A DNA stretch of 52,800 nt from Candidatus Fibrimonadaceae bacterium. Its GTDB lineage: Bacteria > Fibrobacterota > Fibrobacteria > Fibrobacterales > Fibrobacteraceae. Position numbers and translations under genes: made by a program. The stretch lies in assembly GCA_031281345.1 (NCBI GenBank), contig JAITFN010000054.1, positions 1 through 52,800 of the forward strand, given 5' to 3'. Below the pieces are notes generated by a model, which saw nothing but the letters and a program-made list of their open reading frames with translations, was not told the origin of the DNA and searched no databases. Positions 25,788 through 35,414 of the stretch are shown in pieces. Position 1 is the stretch's first letter, and each line of letters starts with the position of its first letter.

Positions 25788-27221
25788 ATGAAAAGCAAGT
25801 TTATGAGGGTACTATTGATAACTGTTCTGTATTTTGCAGCGGCAGTAGCTCAGGTTTACCCCACTTACAACCTAGACCGACCATACACGCTTCGCACACT
25901 GGAATACTCTCCCCTGCTAGGTCGCTATCACGATATCACCGCAGGGGAGGCTCCTCAAACTTTTTTTTACCCACAAATAGATTCCTCTTTTAGGCAAAGC
26001 GGGGAACCTTTTGCCTTGAACATAAGGCCTCTTTTCGCTTTTGATGTTCGCGGCGGCAAAGATTTTGCAGATACCATAAACAGTTTTGAGGGCGGTGCGT
26101 TTTTGAGCGGCTATATTGATTCTGCGGAGTTTTGGCTGGATGTGAGAATCTTTAGCGAAATACATTCAAACGACAATCCAGCAGAATGGAAATCTTGGGA
26201 TAGAGAGTTTTTGGAAAAGCAGGGAAACAAAGATATAGAGGGTGAAACCAAGTACTCTAGCTATGCTAGGTACAGAGGGAACTTCGCTTTGCGCCTTGGC
26301 TGGGGGGCTCTCTCTTTTGCGCGCGATGCCAGGCACTTTGGCCCAGGATATTACAACAACCTAACACTGAACCAAGCCTCGGTGCCATACAATCAAATTT
26401 CGCTCTCAACAAAAATAGGCCCGCTATCCGTTATAAGTTTATATGGCGACCTAGACCCTGGGGGTAGTAGCATGGATAAAAAATTCAGCCGAAATTTATA
26501 TGGACATCGCTATGAATTTGAAGCTGGCAACCTAACGCTTGGCATAAGCGAGATAACTGTTGTTTACGATATGAACCCCTATTGGCTTTTTGTTCCCATA
26601 GTGCCGCTATTTGCAGAAAAAGGCAATTACAACGAAGACCATAACAACGGCGCAATAGCCTTTGACTTTAGCTACAGGTTCCCAATGGGGATCCGCATTT
26701 ATTCGGAATTTTTCTTAGACGACATGGAGAGCCCCTCTAGCCTTTTTAGAAACGATAACATAGAGGCAAAATGGGCTTGGATGGCTGGCTTGGAATATGC
26801 GGCTGATTTCTTGGGGTGGAAAGTGGGGAGCATTGCGGAATATGCAAGGATTGAGCCTTATGTATATACCCATTTCAAGCCTTATACCGCCCAAATTGCG
26901 CACCTGAACTACCCCATAGGCAGCGGGGCCGGACCAAACAGCCAGAATATAGATTTGCTCGCTTACGCAAGGCATGCAAAGCATTTTCAGGTGCAGCTAA
27001 GGCAGGGATTCTCGTGGAAAGGCAGGGATGGCGGCAGTTTGAACTCTTTAACGCCCGAAAATGACCATTTTTCAAAGCAAAAAAAGTTCTTAGATGGAGC
27101 AAAAATGAACTATTCATTAACTCCGGCACTAGCTTATATGAGCAACCGTTATGCTATTAGCGCAGAATACACTTTTTTTGACAAAAATGCCTTTTGCTCA
27201 AGAGTAATTTTACTATATTAA
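25788..27221 (+). CDS. Wzi-like capsule assembly / outer-membrane beta-barrel protein
   Basis: 477 aa. A signal peptide ends near VAQVYPTY. The mature part has the Wzi-type pattern: LRLGWGALSFARDARHFGPGYYNNLTLNQASVPYNQISLST, then YDMNPYWLFVPIVP and alternating barrel strands to the C-terminal ILLY. Wzi family proteins bind surface polysaccharide at the outer membrane. It lies 9 nt after the zinc-ribbon gene. The promoter TTTTACTATATTA at the very end of this gene (27208-27220) serves cheB. Confidence 0.75.
   Translation: MKSKFMRVLLITVLYFAAAVAQVYPTYNLDRPYTLRTLEYSPLLGRYHDITAGEAPQTFFYPQIDSSFRQSGEPFALNIRPLFAFDVRGGKDFADTINSFEGGAFLSGYIDSAEFWLDVRIFSEIHSNDNPAEWKSWDREFLEKQGNKDIEGETKYSSYARYRGNFALRLGWGALSFARDARHFGPGYYNNLTLNQASVPYNQISLSTKIGPLSVISLYGDLDPGGSSMDKKFSRNLYGHRYEFEAGNLTLGISEITVVYDMNPYWLFVPIVPLFAEKGNYNEDHNNGAIAFDFSYRFPMGIRIYSEFFLDDMESPSSLFRNDNIEAKWAWMAGLEYAADFLGWKVGSIAEYARIEPYVYTHFKPYTAQIAHLNYPIGSGAGPNSQNIDLLAYARHAKHFQVQLRQGFSWKGRDGGSLNSLTPENDHFSKQKKFLDGAKMNYSLTPALAYMSNRYAISAEYTFFDKNAFCSRVILLY
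27208..27220 (+). promoter_or_regulatory. Promoter of cheB-cheR inside the end of the Wzi-like gene
   Basis: TTTTACTATATTA repeats the TTTACTATATT element seen before many genes here. The transcript would start near 27225, leaving a short leader with GAGGAAAAAAA before the cheB ATG at 27239. The same -10 element is thus used for leadered and apparently leaderless genes. Confidence 0.55.
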
Positions 27222-27238
27222 CACAACGAGGAAAAAAA

Positions 27239-28369
27239 ATGAGTGAACCAGCGAAAATTTTGATTGTAGATGACTCCAAAGTGTTTCGGAGCATATTGGA
27301 AAAAATGATTGCCTCCATACCTGGGGTTCAGGTTGTTGGCACAGCAGATAACGGCATGGCTGCCCTTGAGTTTTTGAAAACGCACCACGTGGATCTAATG
27401 ACTCTGGATGTTGAAATGCCAGGAATGGATGGGCTTGCAACGCTCAAAAGAATGCTTGCCAGCAAAGCCGAGCTTAAATTCACGCCAGACACGCTGATGG
27501 TAAGCTCGCTAACCCGCACCGGCTCCGACATCACCCTAAAAGCCCTTGAATGCGGTGCTTTTGATTTTATAGCAAAGCCTGCACCCGAAATTCCCAATTC
27601 GCAAGAAAGCCTGCACAGAATGCTCAACACAACCATATCTGCATGGGTTTCTCGCAAAAACAGAGGAATGGTAACACCAGCCCGTAGCAGCACTAGCGGC
27701 GGTGGCACAATTCACCCAGTGGCTGGAACCACGGCAAGTACGGGTTTCACATTTACTTTGGCAAAACCTTCTGTGCACACAAAGCAAATACAGGCAATAG
27801 TCATAGGAGTTTCCACCGGAGGTCCAAAATCTTTGGCAGATATGCTCCCAAAGCTCTGCTCAATGACAACCCTGCCCATTTTGCTTGTTCAGCATATGCC
27901 GCCCAATTTCACAAAATCTTTGGCAGATAGCTTAAACGCAAAATGCACCCATACCGTGGTAGAAGGCTTGCCTGGCACAGTGGTAGAAGACAAAACAGTT
28001 TACATTGCTCCAGGTGGTTGCCACATGGTTGTAAATTCTAGAGGAACAAAATTTGTTTTAGACAACAACAACGACCCACCGGAAAACGGCTGCCGCCCAA
28101 GCGTGGACGTTCTTTTCCGCTCTGCAGCTCAAGCCTACCCTCCCGACTCCCTTGTTGGTGTTATATTAACTGGTATGGGCAACGATGGTACGCCCTCTTT
28201 GCAATATTTGAAAAACAAAAATGCTTACTTAATTGCTCAAGATGAAGAATCTTCTGTTGTGTTTGGCATGCCTCGCGCTGCTGCTGCAACAGGCTTATTA
28301 GATAAGGTTGCAACTTTAACGCGCATTCCTGAAGCGATACTTGAACGTGTCAATTTAGGTAGAAAATAA
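27239..28369 (+). CDS. cheB: Chemotaxis response regulator methylesterase CheB
   Basis: 376 aa. It has an N-terminal receiver domain with phospho-acceptor Asp57 in LDVEMPGMDG. A Ser/Thr/Gly-rich linker near 145-185 precedes the C-terminal esterase/deamidase domain with the catalytic Ser in GVSTGGPKS, His in VQHMPP and Asp in GMGNDG. CheB removes methyl groups from chemoreceptors. The start at 27239 has a good ribosome site (GAGG); the longer frame begins inside the previous gene. cheR follows 10 nt later. Confidence 0.95.
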   Translation: MSEPAKILIVDDSKVFRSILEKMIASIPGVQVVGTADNGMAALEFLKTHHVDLMTLDVEMPGMDGLATLKRMLASKAELKFTPDTLMVSSLTRTGSDITLKALECGAFDFIAKPAPEIPNSQESLHRMLNTTISAWVSRKNRGMVTPARSSTSGGGTIHPVAGTTASTGFTFTLAKPSVHTKQIQAIVIGVSTGGPKSLADMLPKLCSMTTLPILLVQHMPPNFTKSLADSLNAKCTHTVVEGLPGTVVEDKTVYIAPGGCHMVVNSRGTKFVLDNNNDPPENGCRPSVDVLFRSAAQAYPPDSLVGVILTGMGNDGTPSLQYLKNKNAYLIAQDEESSVVFGMPRAAAATGLLDKVATLTRIPEAILERVNLGRK

Positions 28370-28379
28370 GGGAGTTTTT

Positions 28380-29333
28380 ATGAGCGTAACGATGAATCAT
28401 GATGATTACAACATAATTATCAAATATGTTTTTGATATTTGCGGAATTGTTTTAGGCGATGATAAACAGTATTTAATTGAACAGCGCCTATCTCCTATTT
28501 TAGACGAATTTGGCTGTGAGAATTTTTCACAATTAGCTCAAAAGCTAAACTCCGGAGCCACAACCTTCCTAACCCGTGAAAAAATGCTGAATGCCATGAC
28601 CACCAACGAAACTTCGTTTTTTAGAGACGATCATCCTTATGTTACATTCAGAGAAAAAATTATGCCAGATATGATGGAAACCGTTGTACAGCGCAAAGAG
28701 CGCTCTTGGCAACGCAGAGGTCCAAAGGTTAGAATGTGGAGCGTGGCAGCAAGCACAGGCCAAGAGCCTTACTCCATGGCTATGCTAATTGCAGAAGTGG
28801 TTAGCAATAAGGGCATGGGTTTAACCACCATGGAAGACTTTGGCATTCTTGGCACAGATATTTCTTCAAAAGTTTTGGCAAAAGCCATGGAAGGCAAATA
28901 CGGCCCTCTAGAGGTGGCTCGCGGATTAACACCAGAAATGCGCAAAAAATATTTTTTGCAAGACGGCGAATTTTATGTTATAAACAACGAACTCCGTCAT
29001 ATTGTGGAATTCAAGGCATTCAACATTCAAGACCAGTTCACGCAAATTGGCTCCTTCGATGTTATATTTTGCCGCAACATTTTGATTTATTTCACAGATG
29101 ATGCAAAGCGCAAAATCCTTGCGCAGCTTTACCAAACGCTTGCTCCCAACGGTTATTTGCTTTTAGGTTCTGCGGAAAATATGTACAACCTAAACGACGA
29201 ATTCACAACTGAAAGATATGGCTCAACCACTATTTACAGAAAACCGGCTACAAATCCGGCTGCAAATACAAGTACATCAACTTTTGGCTCGCCACTTCTT
29301 GACCTACCAACAAGCAACATATTTAGAATCTAA
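28380..29333 (+). CDS. cheR: Chemotaxis receptor methyltransferase CheR
   Basis: 317 aa. It has an N-terminal helical CheR domain, the TTNETSFFRD motif, the SAM-binding WSVAASTGQEPYSMAM, then NIQDQF and VIFCRNILIYF with the final LLLGSAENM. It methylates receptor glutamates, opposing CheB. A short Ala/Asn/Thr-rich tail follows. No CheA, CheW, CheY or receptor gene lies in the window, so the pair could serve chemotaxis, pili or another signalling array. Confidence 0.95.
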   Translation: MSVTMNHDDYNIIIKYVFDICGIVLGDDKQYLIEQRLSPILDEFGCENFSQLAQKLNSGATTFLTREKMLNAMTTNETSFFRDDHPYVTFREKIMPDMMETVVQRKERSWQRRGPKVRMWSVAASTGQEPYSMAMLIAEVVSNKGMGLTTMEDFGILGTDISSKVLAKAMEGKYGPLEVARGLTPEMRKKYFLQDGEFYVINNELRHIVEFKAFNIQDQFTQIGSFDVIFCRNILIYFTDDAKRKILAQLYQTLAPNGYLLLGSAENMYNLNDEFTTERYGSTTIYRKPATNPAANTSTSTFGSPLLDLPTSNIFRI

Positions 29334-29346
29334 AGAAATTTGAAAG

Positions 29347-29421
29347 GGACAATTAGCTCAGTTGGTTTAGAGCGCTGCCTTCACACGGCAGAGGTCACAA
29401 GTTCAAATCTTGTATTGTCCA
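29347..29421 (+). tRNA. tRNA-Val (anticodon CAC)
   Basis: The acceptor strands GGACAAT (29347-29353) and ATTGTCC (29414-29420) pair fully, with discriminator A at 29421. The anticodon arm is CTGCC / TTCACAC / GGCAG, giving anticodon CAC. The T arm contains GTTCAAATC. No CCA is encoded. It lies 13 nt after cheR, and the pdxB reading frame runs through its 3' end. Confidence 0.95.
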
Positions 29422-30356
29422 TTGATTCTACTATATATTCTTTGCAAGGTATTTTGGAGCCTTGGTTTGCTGTGCAATATTTGAATTCAAAAAATATCTC
29501 AAAAGAAACGCTAAAAAATTCCGATGCCTTGATTATTCGCTCAACAAGAAAATACGGCGCAGAAACTTTGCTTGGCACAAAGGTAAAATTCATAGGAACT
29601 GTCACTTCTGGTTATGAGCATATAGATACCGAGTTTTGCAAGCAGAACGGAATTTTTATCTCAACTGCGCATGGCAGCAATGCAGAGTCTGTTGCGGATT
29701 ATATATCTGCAGCTTTAATTGAAATTTCAAAAAAAATAAGTAAACCATTAAACGAACTCACTCTCGGAATTATTGGAGTTGGCGCAGTTGGCACTTGCGT
29801 AAAAAAAAATGCGGAGAATTTTGGAATGCGCCTTTTGCTAAGCGACCCGCCAAAAAACCTAAGCGACAACATTTTTGCCGCAGATATAATAACACTCCAC
29901 ACGCCTCTTGAAACAGGAGGAAAATATCCAACCAAGTATCTTGCAAACGAAGAATTTTTTGGCAAAACAAAAAAGGGCACTTGGCTAATAAACGCTGCAC
30001 GTGGTGCGGTGTGCAACAGCGAGGCTCTACGCCACGCCTTGCAGTCGGGGCATTTGGGCGGCGCAGTAATAGACACCTGGGAAAACGAACCTAACATAGA
30101 CACTTCCCTTTTGCCCTTACTTGAAATAGCAACCCCGCACATAGCAGGCCACAGCGCAGAGGCAAAAATAAACGCAAGCAAAATGATAGTTGGTTCCTTG
30201 CTTGAATTTTTTGGCATTGAGAGTAAAGCTCACTTTGACACCTCCCCACACAAAACAGGAGTTTATTCCATTCGCACAGATGATTTAGCCTTCCGAAAAA
30301 ATCCAAGCCATTTCACAGAAATAAGAAACAGCTATGAAAGAATTTATGTAAATTAA
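29415..30356 (+). CDS. pdxB: Erythronate-4-phosphate dehydrogenase PdxB-like
   Basis: About 313 aa D-2-hydroxyacid dehydrogenase. The NAD site is LGIIGVGAVGTCV. The catalytic Arg is in INAARGAV, Glu in DTWENEP and His in TPHIAGHS. In PdxB this oxidises 4-phosphoerythronate on the way to pyridoxal phosphate. No ATG exists near the N-terminus. Alignment with the usual PdxB N-terminus (Ile-x-Val-Asp-Glu-Asn) puts the start at TTG 29415, inside the tRNA-Val acceptor stem, or at ATT 29421. TTG 29442 and TTG 29454 are shorter options after a TATATT. The true start is unresolved. rpe follows 5 nt after the stop. Confidence 0.8.
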   Translation: MSIDSTIYSLQGILEPWFAVQYLNSKNISKETLKNSDALIIRSTRKYGAETLLGTKVKFIGTVTSGYEHIDTEFCKQNGIFISTAHGSNAESVADYISAALIEISKKISKPLNELTLGIIGVGAVGTCVKKNAENFGMRLLLSDPPKNLSDNIFAADIITLHTPLETGGKYPTKYLANEEFFGKTKKGTWLINAARGAVCNSEALRHALQSGHLGGAVIDTWENEPNIDTSLLPLLEIATPHIAGHSAEAKINASKMIVGSLLEFFGIESKAHFDTSPHKTGVYSIRTDDLAFRKNPSHFTEIRNSYERIYVN

Positions 30357-30361
30357 CTTAT

Positions 30362-30994
30362 ATGATAATAGCTCCAAGCGTTTTAAACGCCAACTTTCTG
30401 AATTTAGAAGCAGACATAAAAGCAACCGAAAAAGGCGGCGCAAACTGGATTCATCTAGACATAATGGACGGGAGCTTTGTCCCCAACATCTCGTTTGGTC
30501 CGGGCATTGCGCAGCAAATTCGCAGTTGCACAAAACTTCCACTGGATTGCCACTTGATGATAAACAACCCAGAGCTACACATAGAGGCATTCGCACGTGC
30601 CGGAGTTCAATATATAACAGTACACGCAGAAGCAACAAATCATTTAGATAGACTGCTGAACCAAATAAAGGAGCTTGGATGCAAAGCAGGAGTTGCAATA
30701 AATCCTGCCACGCCACTTTCTGCTATAACCGAAGTTCTGGGCATTGCAGATATGGTTTTAATTATGAGCGTGAACCCTGGTTTTGGTGGGCAATCGCTAA
30801 TTCCATATTGCTTGGAAAAAATTCGCAACTTACGAAGTGCAAAACCAAATTTGCAAATAGAAATAGATGGTGGAGTGAATTTGGAAACTTTTGCCCTTGC
30901 ACGTGAGGCAGGCGTTAATATATTTGTAATAGGTTCTGCGATATTCAGCGCAAAGAACATTGAAGAAGAAACAAAGAAGTTTATTCAATTTTAA
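30362..30994 (+). CDS. rpe: Ribulose-phosphate 3-epimerase
   Basis: 210 aa TIM-barrel enzyme that interconverts ribulose 5-phosphate and xylulose 5-phosphate. Visible motifs are IAPSVLNANF, HLDIMDGSFVPNISFGP, LDCHLMI, ITVHAEA, MSVNPGFGGQ and EIDGGVN. All metal and catalytic positions (His and Asp of HLDIMDG, His of CHLM, Asp of EIDGG) are present. It is 5 nt after pdxB and 22 nt before panD. Confidence 0.97.
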   Translation: MIIAPSVLNANFLNLEADIKATEKGGANWIHLDIMDGSFVPNISFGPGIAQQIRSCTKLPLDCHLMINNPELHIEAFARAGVQYITVHAEATNHLDRLLNQIKELGCKAGVAINPATPLSAITEVLGIADMVLIMSVNPGFGGQSLIPYCLEKIRNLRSAKPNLQIEIDGGVNLETFALAREAGVNIFVIGSAIFSAKNIEEETKKFIQF

Positions 30995-31016
30995 ATTTCC
31001 TATATTATAATTAGGT

Positions 31017-31376
31017 ATGTTAGTAGAATTATTAAAAAGCAAAATCCATAGAGCTACAGTAACCGATGCTTGTTTGGATTATGAGGGGTCAATAACAATA
31101 GACAAGAAGCTCATGCAGGCGGCTGGGCTTTTTGCAAATGAAAAGGTACATGTATTGAATTTGAACAATGGAGAACGTTTTGAAACTTATGTAATAGAAG
31201 GTAAATCAAAATCCGGCACTGTATGCTTGAATGGAGCAGCTGCACGCCTTGTGCAAAAAAACGATTTGGTGATAATAGCTGCTTACGTGTCTTTAACACC
31301 AGAAGAAGCAAAGAGCTGGCAACCCAAGGTTGTAAAAGTTAACGCAAAAAATAAAATTATGGATATTAAAAAATAA
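31017..31376 (+). CDS. panD: Aspartate 1-decarboxylase
   Basis: 119 aa. The pyruvoyl precursor is marked by the self-cleavage site Gly24-Ser25 in YEGSITID; Lys9 and Tyr58-region residues are also in place. It makes beta-alanine for pantothenate. TATATTATAAT lies just upstream as promoter, with AGG close to the ATG. panB is at 35684-36436 on the other strand; panC is not in the window. Confidence 0.96.
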   Translation: MLVELLKSKIHRATVTDACLDYEGSITIDKKLMQAAGLFANEKVHVLNLNNGERFETYVIEGKSKSGTVCLNGAAARLVQKNDLVIIAAYVSLTPEEAKSWQPKVVKVNAKNKIMDIKK

Positions 31377-31409
31377 AAGGTTGGTATTAAAACTAGAGTA
31401 GGGGGAGAA

Positions 31410-33890
31410 ATGAATAATGTGAATTACGATGAAGGTTCTTATTCTGAAATTAAAGAAGAATGCGCACGCATATCTTTGGAAATTACAGAGGCCTCTCATT
31501 TATTTGGAGAAAAGCGCACAAGACAGTACCAAAAACTCTTGAGCGAAATTTTGGAACTCAAAAAGCAAGACCCGAATGACGAAGTGTTTGAACTTCACTC
31601 GCTACTCGGACTTATGTTTTTAAGAACGGAGCAGCAAAAAGCAGCCATAGACGAATTTAAGCTTTCGTTAAACCTTTCGCAAGGCTCTTCAAGCAACGAT
31701 GTTGCCGGCGTTTGGTACAACATGGGCATTGCAAATATGGAACTCAACCTATTTGACGAAGCCTATGACTGTTTTCAGTCTTCGCTAGCACTCAGGCCGC
31801 ACAACATAAAATGTTTTACATCTATGGCTGTGGTTAAACAAATGCAGCGCGATTTCAAAAAGTCTTATGAAATTCTTTGCGATGTGCTAAAAAACGAAAA
31901 CCCGCAAAACTCAGATATAGAAAAAGTTTTTATATCTCTTGGCTACACTCTTTTCCATTCAAAAAATTTAACCGAAGCAATGGAATGTGCAAACAAAATT
32001 TTGCAACAGGTGAACAGCAAAAGCGAAAAAGCATTAAAGTTAAAAGGAACTATTTACCATGCACAGGGAAACTACAAAGAGGCATGGGATAGTTGCGATT
32101 TGCTTTTTTCTTTTTCGCCAAATTCATCGGAGGCGCATTTGCTCGCAGGTGGCCTTGCATTTTCAGAAAAAAATTATCGCAAAGCATTTTCGCATTACAA
32201 CAAAGCGAGAAAAATTGGGCGTATGTACAGTTTCACGCTTTACAATTCAATGGCAACCATTCTTTCAAAATTGCAAAAATTTCCTTTGGCGTTAAAAGTG
32301 TATCAATACATTTTATCCATAGACCAAAACCCAGCGCACAGAAACTCTGCAATGAAATCGATAAACTTTTTTGAAAGCATGGCTTCGCGCAAGCTTTTGG
32401 AAAACAAAGAAAACGCTATTCCAAAAGACGATTCCAGATACAAGCTGCCTGCATACAAGGCTTTTGAAGAAGCATCAAAAATTTTAGATGCCGGAGATTT
32501 GGAGCAAGCACTTGATATGCTTCAAAAAGCAAAAGAAGTTGAAGGTGCAGACAAAATTTGGGAAATAGAAAATGGCATTGGTCGCATATATCACAAAATG
32601 CGCAATTACTCCGCAGCCATTCCGTGCTTTGAATATGCAATGGAAAAATCCAACAACTCCATTGGCGTTTTGCACAATCTTGCTTCTTCGCTTGCAAGAA
32701 ACAGCGAGTACGAAAAAGCTCTCAGCATCACAGACAAACTTTTGGAAATTCAACCAGAGTCGCAACCAGCAAAAAAAATGCGCGCAGTTATTTTAGGCAA
32801 GCTTGGCAAACTGAGTGACTCTGCTCAGTGCTTAACAGAGCTGTTAGAAAAAGAACCTAGAGATTCTTATTCTCTTATATCTATGGGAAGAGTTTGGCAA
32901 GAAAAAGGAGATTTTGTGAAAGCCCACGAATGCTTTGTTCAGCTGCTTGCAAAAGAACCAGAGAACGAGCGCGCGATAATTTCCATAGCCACCAACTACA
33001 GCAAGGCGGGAAATTTAAAACAAGCAGTTAATTTCACAAAATCTTATCTCAGCAAAAATCCTCTTTCGTTTTCGCTTAACTTAACAATGGCAAACATTTT
33101 GCGCTTTCATAAAAAATTCAGCAACGCAGAAGGCTATTATAAAAAATGTACCAAAAACTACAACCGAGAAGTTTACGAGGGCCTCGCAGATTGTATATGC
33201 CAAATGAGAAGATTAGACGAATCTTTGGTGTATTACCAAAAAATAACAGAAATGGAAAGAGACAATGCTTATGCCATTTCTGCAAAAAAATCCATAGCCT
33301 TCATATACAGGCTCAAGCAAGATTACGCAAAAGCACTTGATGTTTACAACGAAATAAATTGGGAAGCAGATTATTTCTTTTCCACTTGGCGAAACGTTGC
33401 CCTTTGCTATGCGGCTCTTGCAGATAAACAAAAATTTTTGACGGGAGCCGCTAGGCGTGGCATTAGCTATTTTACAAAGGCTTTGAAACTTTACGAATCA
33501 ATAAAAGAAAAAGAAAAGGACAATCCCAAGCATTGCGCTCGCATAGATTCCCTTATGGCAGAGCTATATGCACGCAAAGGCGAATATGCAAAGGCTTGCA
33601 AAATATACGAGGTTGCAATGCAAGGTCCCTATTATTTCATAACTTGGAGAACTTACGTTAATTGCCTTATTCTGCAAAACTTTTTCAAAGAAGCTTTGGA
33701 TACATGCAATAACGTTTTGGAAAAATTTTCAAGCGATGACAACACGCACAAAATTCCAGAAGAATTATATTTGTGCAAGAATAATTTGGAACAAGCCTTG
33801 GGTGGAGACTCTCTTGCCGCAGAAAAAATTTTGCAAATAGCTACAGATAAAATAAAGAATAACTCAGATTGGCAAATTTCGGAAACTTAA
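31410..33890 (+). CDS. Large TPR-repeat protein
   Basis: 826 aa without signal peptide or membrane segment. It is built almost wholly of tetratricopeptide repeats (for example GVWYNMGIANMELNLFDEAYDCFQSSLALRP, AHLLAGGLAFSEKNYRKAFSHYNKA, SLISMGRVWQEKGDFVKAHECFVQLLAKEP). Such proteins are scaffolds; no partner can be named. GGGGGAG precedes the ATG. lnt begins 3 nt after its stop, so the two are co-transcribed. Confidence 0.85.
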   Translation: MNNVNYDEGSYSEIKEECARISLEITEASHLFGEKRTRQYQKLLSEILELKKQDPNDEVFELHSLLGLMFLRTEQQKAAIDEFKLSLNLSQGSSSNDVAGVWYNMGIANMELNLFDEAYDCFQSSLALRPHNIKCFTSMAVVKQMQRDFKKSYEILCDVLKNENPQNSDIEKVFISLGYTLFHSKNLTEAMECANKILQQVNSKSEKALKLKGTIYHAQGNYKEAWDSCDLLFSFSPNSSEAHLLAGGLAFSEKNYRKAFSHYNKARKIGRMYSFTLYNSMATILSKLQKFPLALKVYQYILSIDQNPAHRNSAMKSINFFESMASRKLLENKENAIPKDDSRYKLPAYKAFEEASKILDAGDLEQALDMLQKAKEVEGADKIWEIENGIGRIYHKMRNYSAAIPCFEYAMEKSNNSIGVLHNLASSLARNSEYEKALSITDKLLEIQPESQPAKKMRAVILGKLGKLSDSAQCLTELLEKEPRDSYSLISMGRVWQEKGDFVKAHECFVQLLAKEPENERAIISIATNYSKAGNLKQAVNFTKSYLSKNPLSFSLNLTMANILRFHKKFSNAEGYYKKCTKNYNREVYEGLADCICQMRRLDESLVYYQKITEMERDNAYAISAKKSIAFIYRLKQDYAKALDVYNEINWEADYFFSTWRNVALCYAALADKQKFLTGAARRGISYFTKALKLYESIKEKEKDNPKHCARIDSLMAELYARKGEYAKACKIYEVAMQGPYYFITWRTYVNCLILQNFFKEALDTCNNVLEKFSSDDNTHKIPEELYLCKNNLEQALGGDSLAAEKILQIATDKIKNNSDWQISET

Positions 33891-33893
33891 AAT

Positions 33894-35396
33894 ATGAATA
33901 CAATACCAGCAATTTTGCTTTCGCTTATCTCTTGGGTACTTCTGGCGTTTTGCTTTCCGCCATACCCGCTTGGCCTTGGTGCGTTGATAGTTCTAGCTCC
34001 TTGGTTTTGTGTTTTGAAAACAGCGAGCAAAAGGGTAGCCTTGGCCTCAAGCTACCTCGGTGCTTTTGCATTCAACGCAATTAGCATATATTGGTTCTAT
34101 CATGTTGGAGACATTGCACCACCGACTCTAATTTTATCTGGGCTTTTTTTGAGCATTGCTTTTTTAAGTTTGTTTACGCTTGTATGTGCTTATGTTTTTA
34201 TTAAACTCCCATACATTCTTATTTTTCCGTTTTTTTGGGCAGGCATTGAAGTACTGCGCGCAAAAGGAGATATGAGTTTCCCGTGGCTCTCGCTTGGGCT
34301 TGTGTTTGGGAATCACTTGGAGCTTATGCAGAGTTATGCGCTCTTTGGAGTATTTGGTTGCTCTGCAATAATAATAGCTTCTAATATGTGCGTAGCTACG
34401 GCTATTTTAAAAAGGAAAAAAAACCTAGGGCTTGCACCGCTAGGTCTAGCTATAATTTTTTACATCGGAGGCTACGGAGTTTTAACAGACGAAAAAAACG
34501 ATGTTGATACTTTGAAAGTTGCAGTTGTGCAACCCAGCATTCACCAAACAAAAAAATGGAGCAGAGATTATTTTGATTCCGTTATGACTCAAACTTGGGA
34601 TTTGTTTGAAACTTTGGAACCCGGTAGTGCAGACCTTATTTTATTTGCCGAAACAGCAATCCCAGATTACATAAACTCACGATATAGAGAAAGCAGATTT
34701 TTGGAAGATTATGCTGAAAAAAATAACTCTGCCATTGTCATTGGGGCACTCAATAGAAGTTTGAACCAAGACCCAGATAGAATAAAGAAATACAACATAT
34801 ATAACTCAGCTTTTTTGTTTGGCTTTGGCATTCCGGTGCTGGAATACAGAAAAATGCACCTTGTGCCTTTTAGCGAGAGAATGCCCTTTGACGATGTTTT
34901 TTCGGTAATCAATTATGTTGACCTAGGCAGTGGCAATTTTTCGAGAGGGGATAGCCTTTCAATATGGCAACCCGGGAGTTTTAGCCCGCTTATATGTTAC
35001 GAGGCCATTTATGGCAGTATTTTGAGGGATGCAAAGCGAAAAGGCGCAAAATTCATTGCCAATATCACAAATGACGGCTGGTTTTACAAAAGCATTGCCC
35101 CATACCAGCACTTCAATTTGGTACGTTCCCACGCCGTGGAGAACGGAATTGGGGTTGTTAGAGCGGCAAATACGGGAATTAGTGCTTTTATACTGCCAAA
35201 TGGAAGAATTTTGGAGAAAACTGAGCTGTTTGAAAAGAAAATTATAACTCAAAACTTTCCTTTGGAAACTTATTTTACGCCCTACTCTGTGATTGGCGAT
35301 TATGTTGAGCTTGTTTTGTTTGTTTTTTCGTTGCTTATGTTTGTTGTTGCAATAATAAAAAGATATCCATCTAATAAAAGAAGTCTTATTCAATAA
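33894..35396 (+). CDS. lnt: Apolipoprotein N-acyltransferase Lnt
   Basis: 500 aa inner-membrane enzyme that adds the third acyl chain to lipoproteins. The N-terminal half has about six hydrophobic spans. The C-terminal nitrilase-like domain carries the catalytic Glu (LFAETAIPDY), Lys (EYRKMHLVPF) and Cys368 (PLICYEAIYG). A last span (VELVLFVFSLLMFVVAII) closes the protein. It follows the TPR gene directly. Confidence 0.95.
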   Translation: MNTIPAILLSLISWVLLAFCFPPYPLGLGALIVLAPWFCVLKTASKRVALASSYLGAFAFNAISIYWFYHVGDIAPPTLILSGLFLSIAFLSLFTLVCAYVFIKLPYILIFPFFWAGIEVLRAKGDMSFPWLSLGLVFGNHLELMQSYALFGVFGCSAIIIASNMCVATAILKRKKNLGLAPLGLAIIFYIGGYGVLTDEKNDVDTLKVAVVQPSIHQTKKWSRDYFDSVMTQTWDLFETLEPGSADLILFAETAIPDYINSRYRESRFLEDYAEKNNSAIVIGALNRSLNQDPDRIKKYNIYNSAFLFGFGIPVLEYRKMHLVPFSERMPFDDVFSVINYVDLGSGNFSRGDSLSIWQPGSFSPLICYEAIYGSILRDAKRKGAKFIANITNDGWFYKSIAPYQHFNLVRSHAVENGIGVVRAANTGISAFILPNGRILEKTELFEKKIITQNFPLETYFTPYSVIGDYVELVLFVFSLLMFVVAIIKRYPSNKRSLIQ

Positions 35397-35414
35397 AAAA
35401 AAGAACCTCTTTTA

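Noticed and set aside
29340-29414. pdxB start at 29340
   Set aside because: This would place the whole tRNA-Val inside the coding region; the encoded residues do not resemble PdxB.
31410-33890. TPR protein as a lipoprotein or pilus assembly factor
   Set aside because: No signal peptide, lipobox or membrane span is present; only repeats can be supported.
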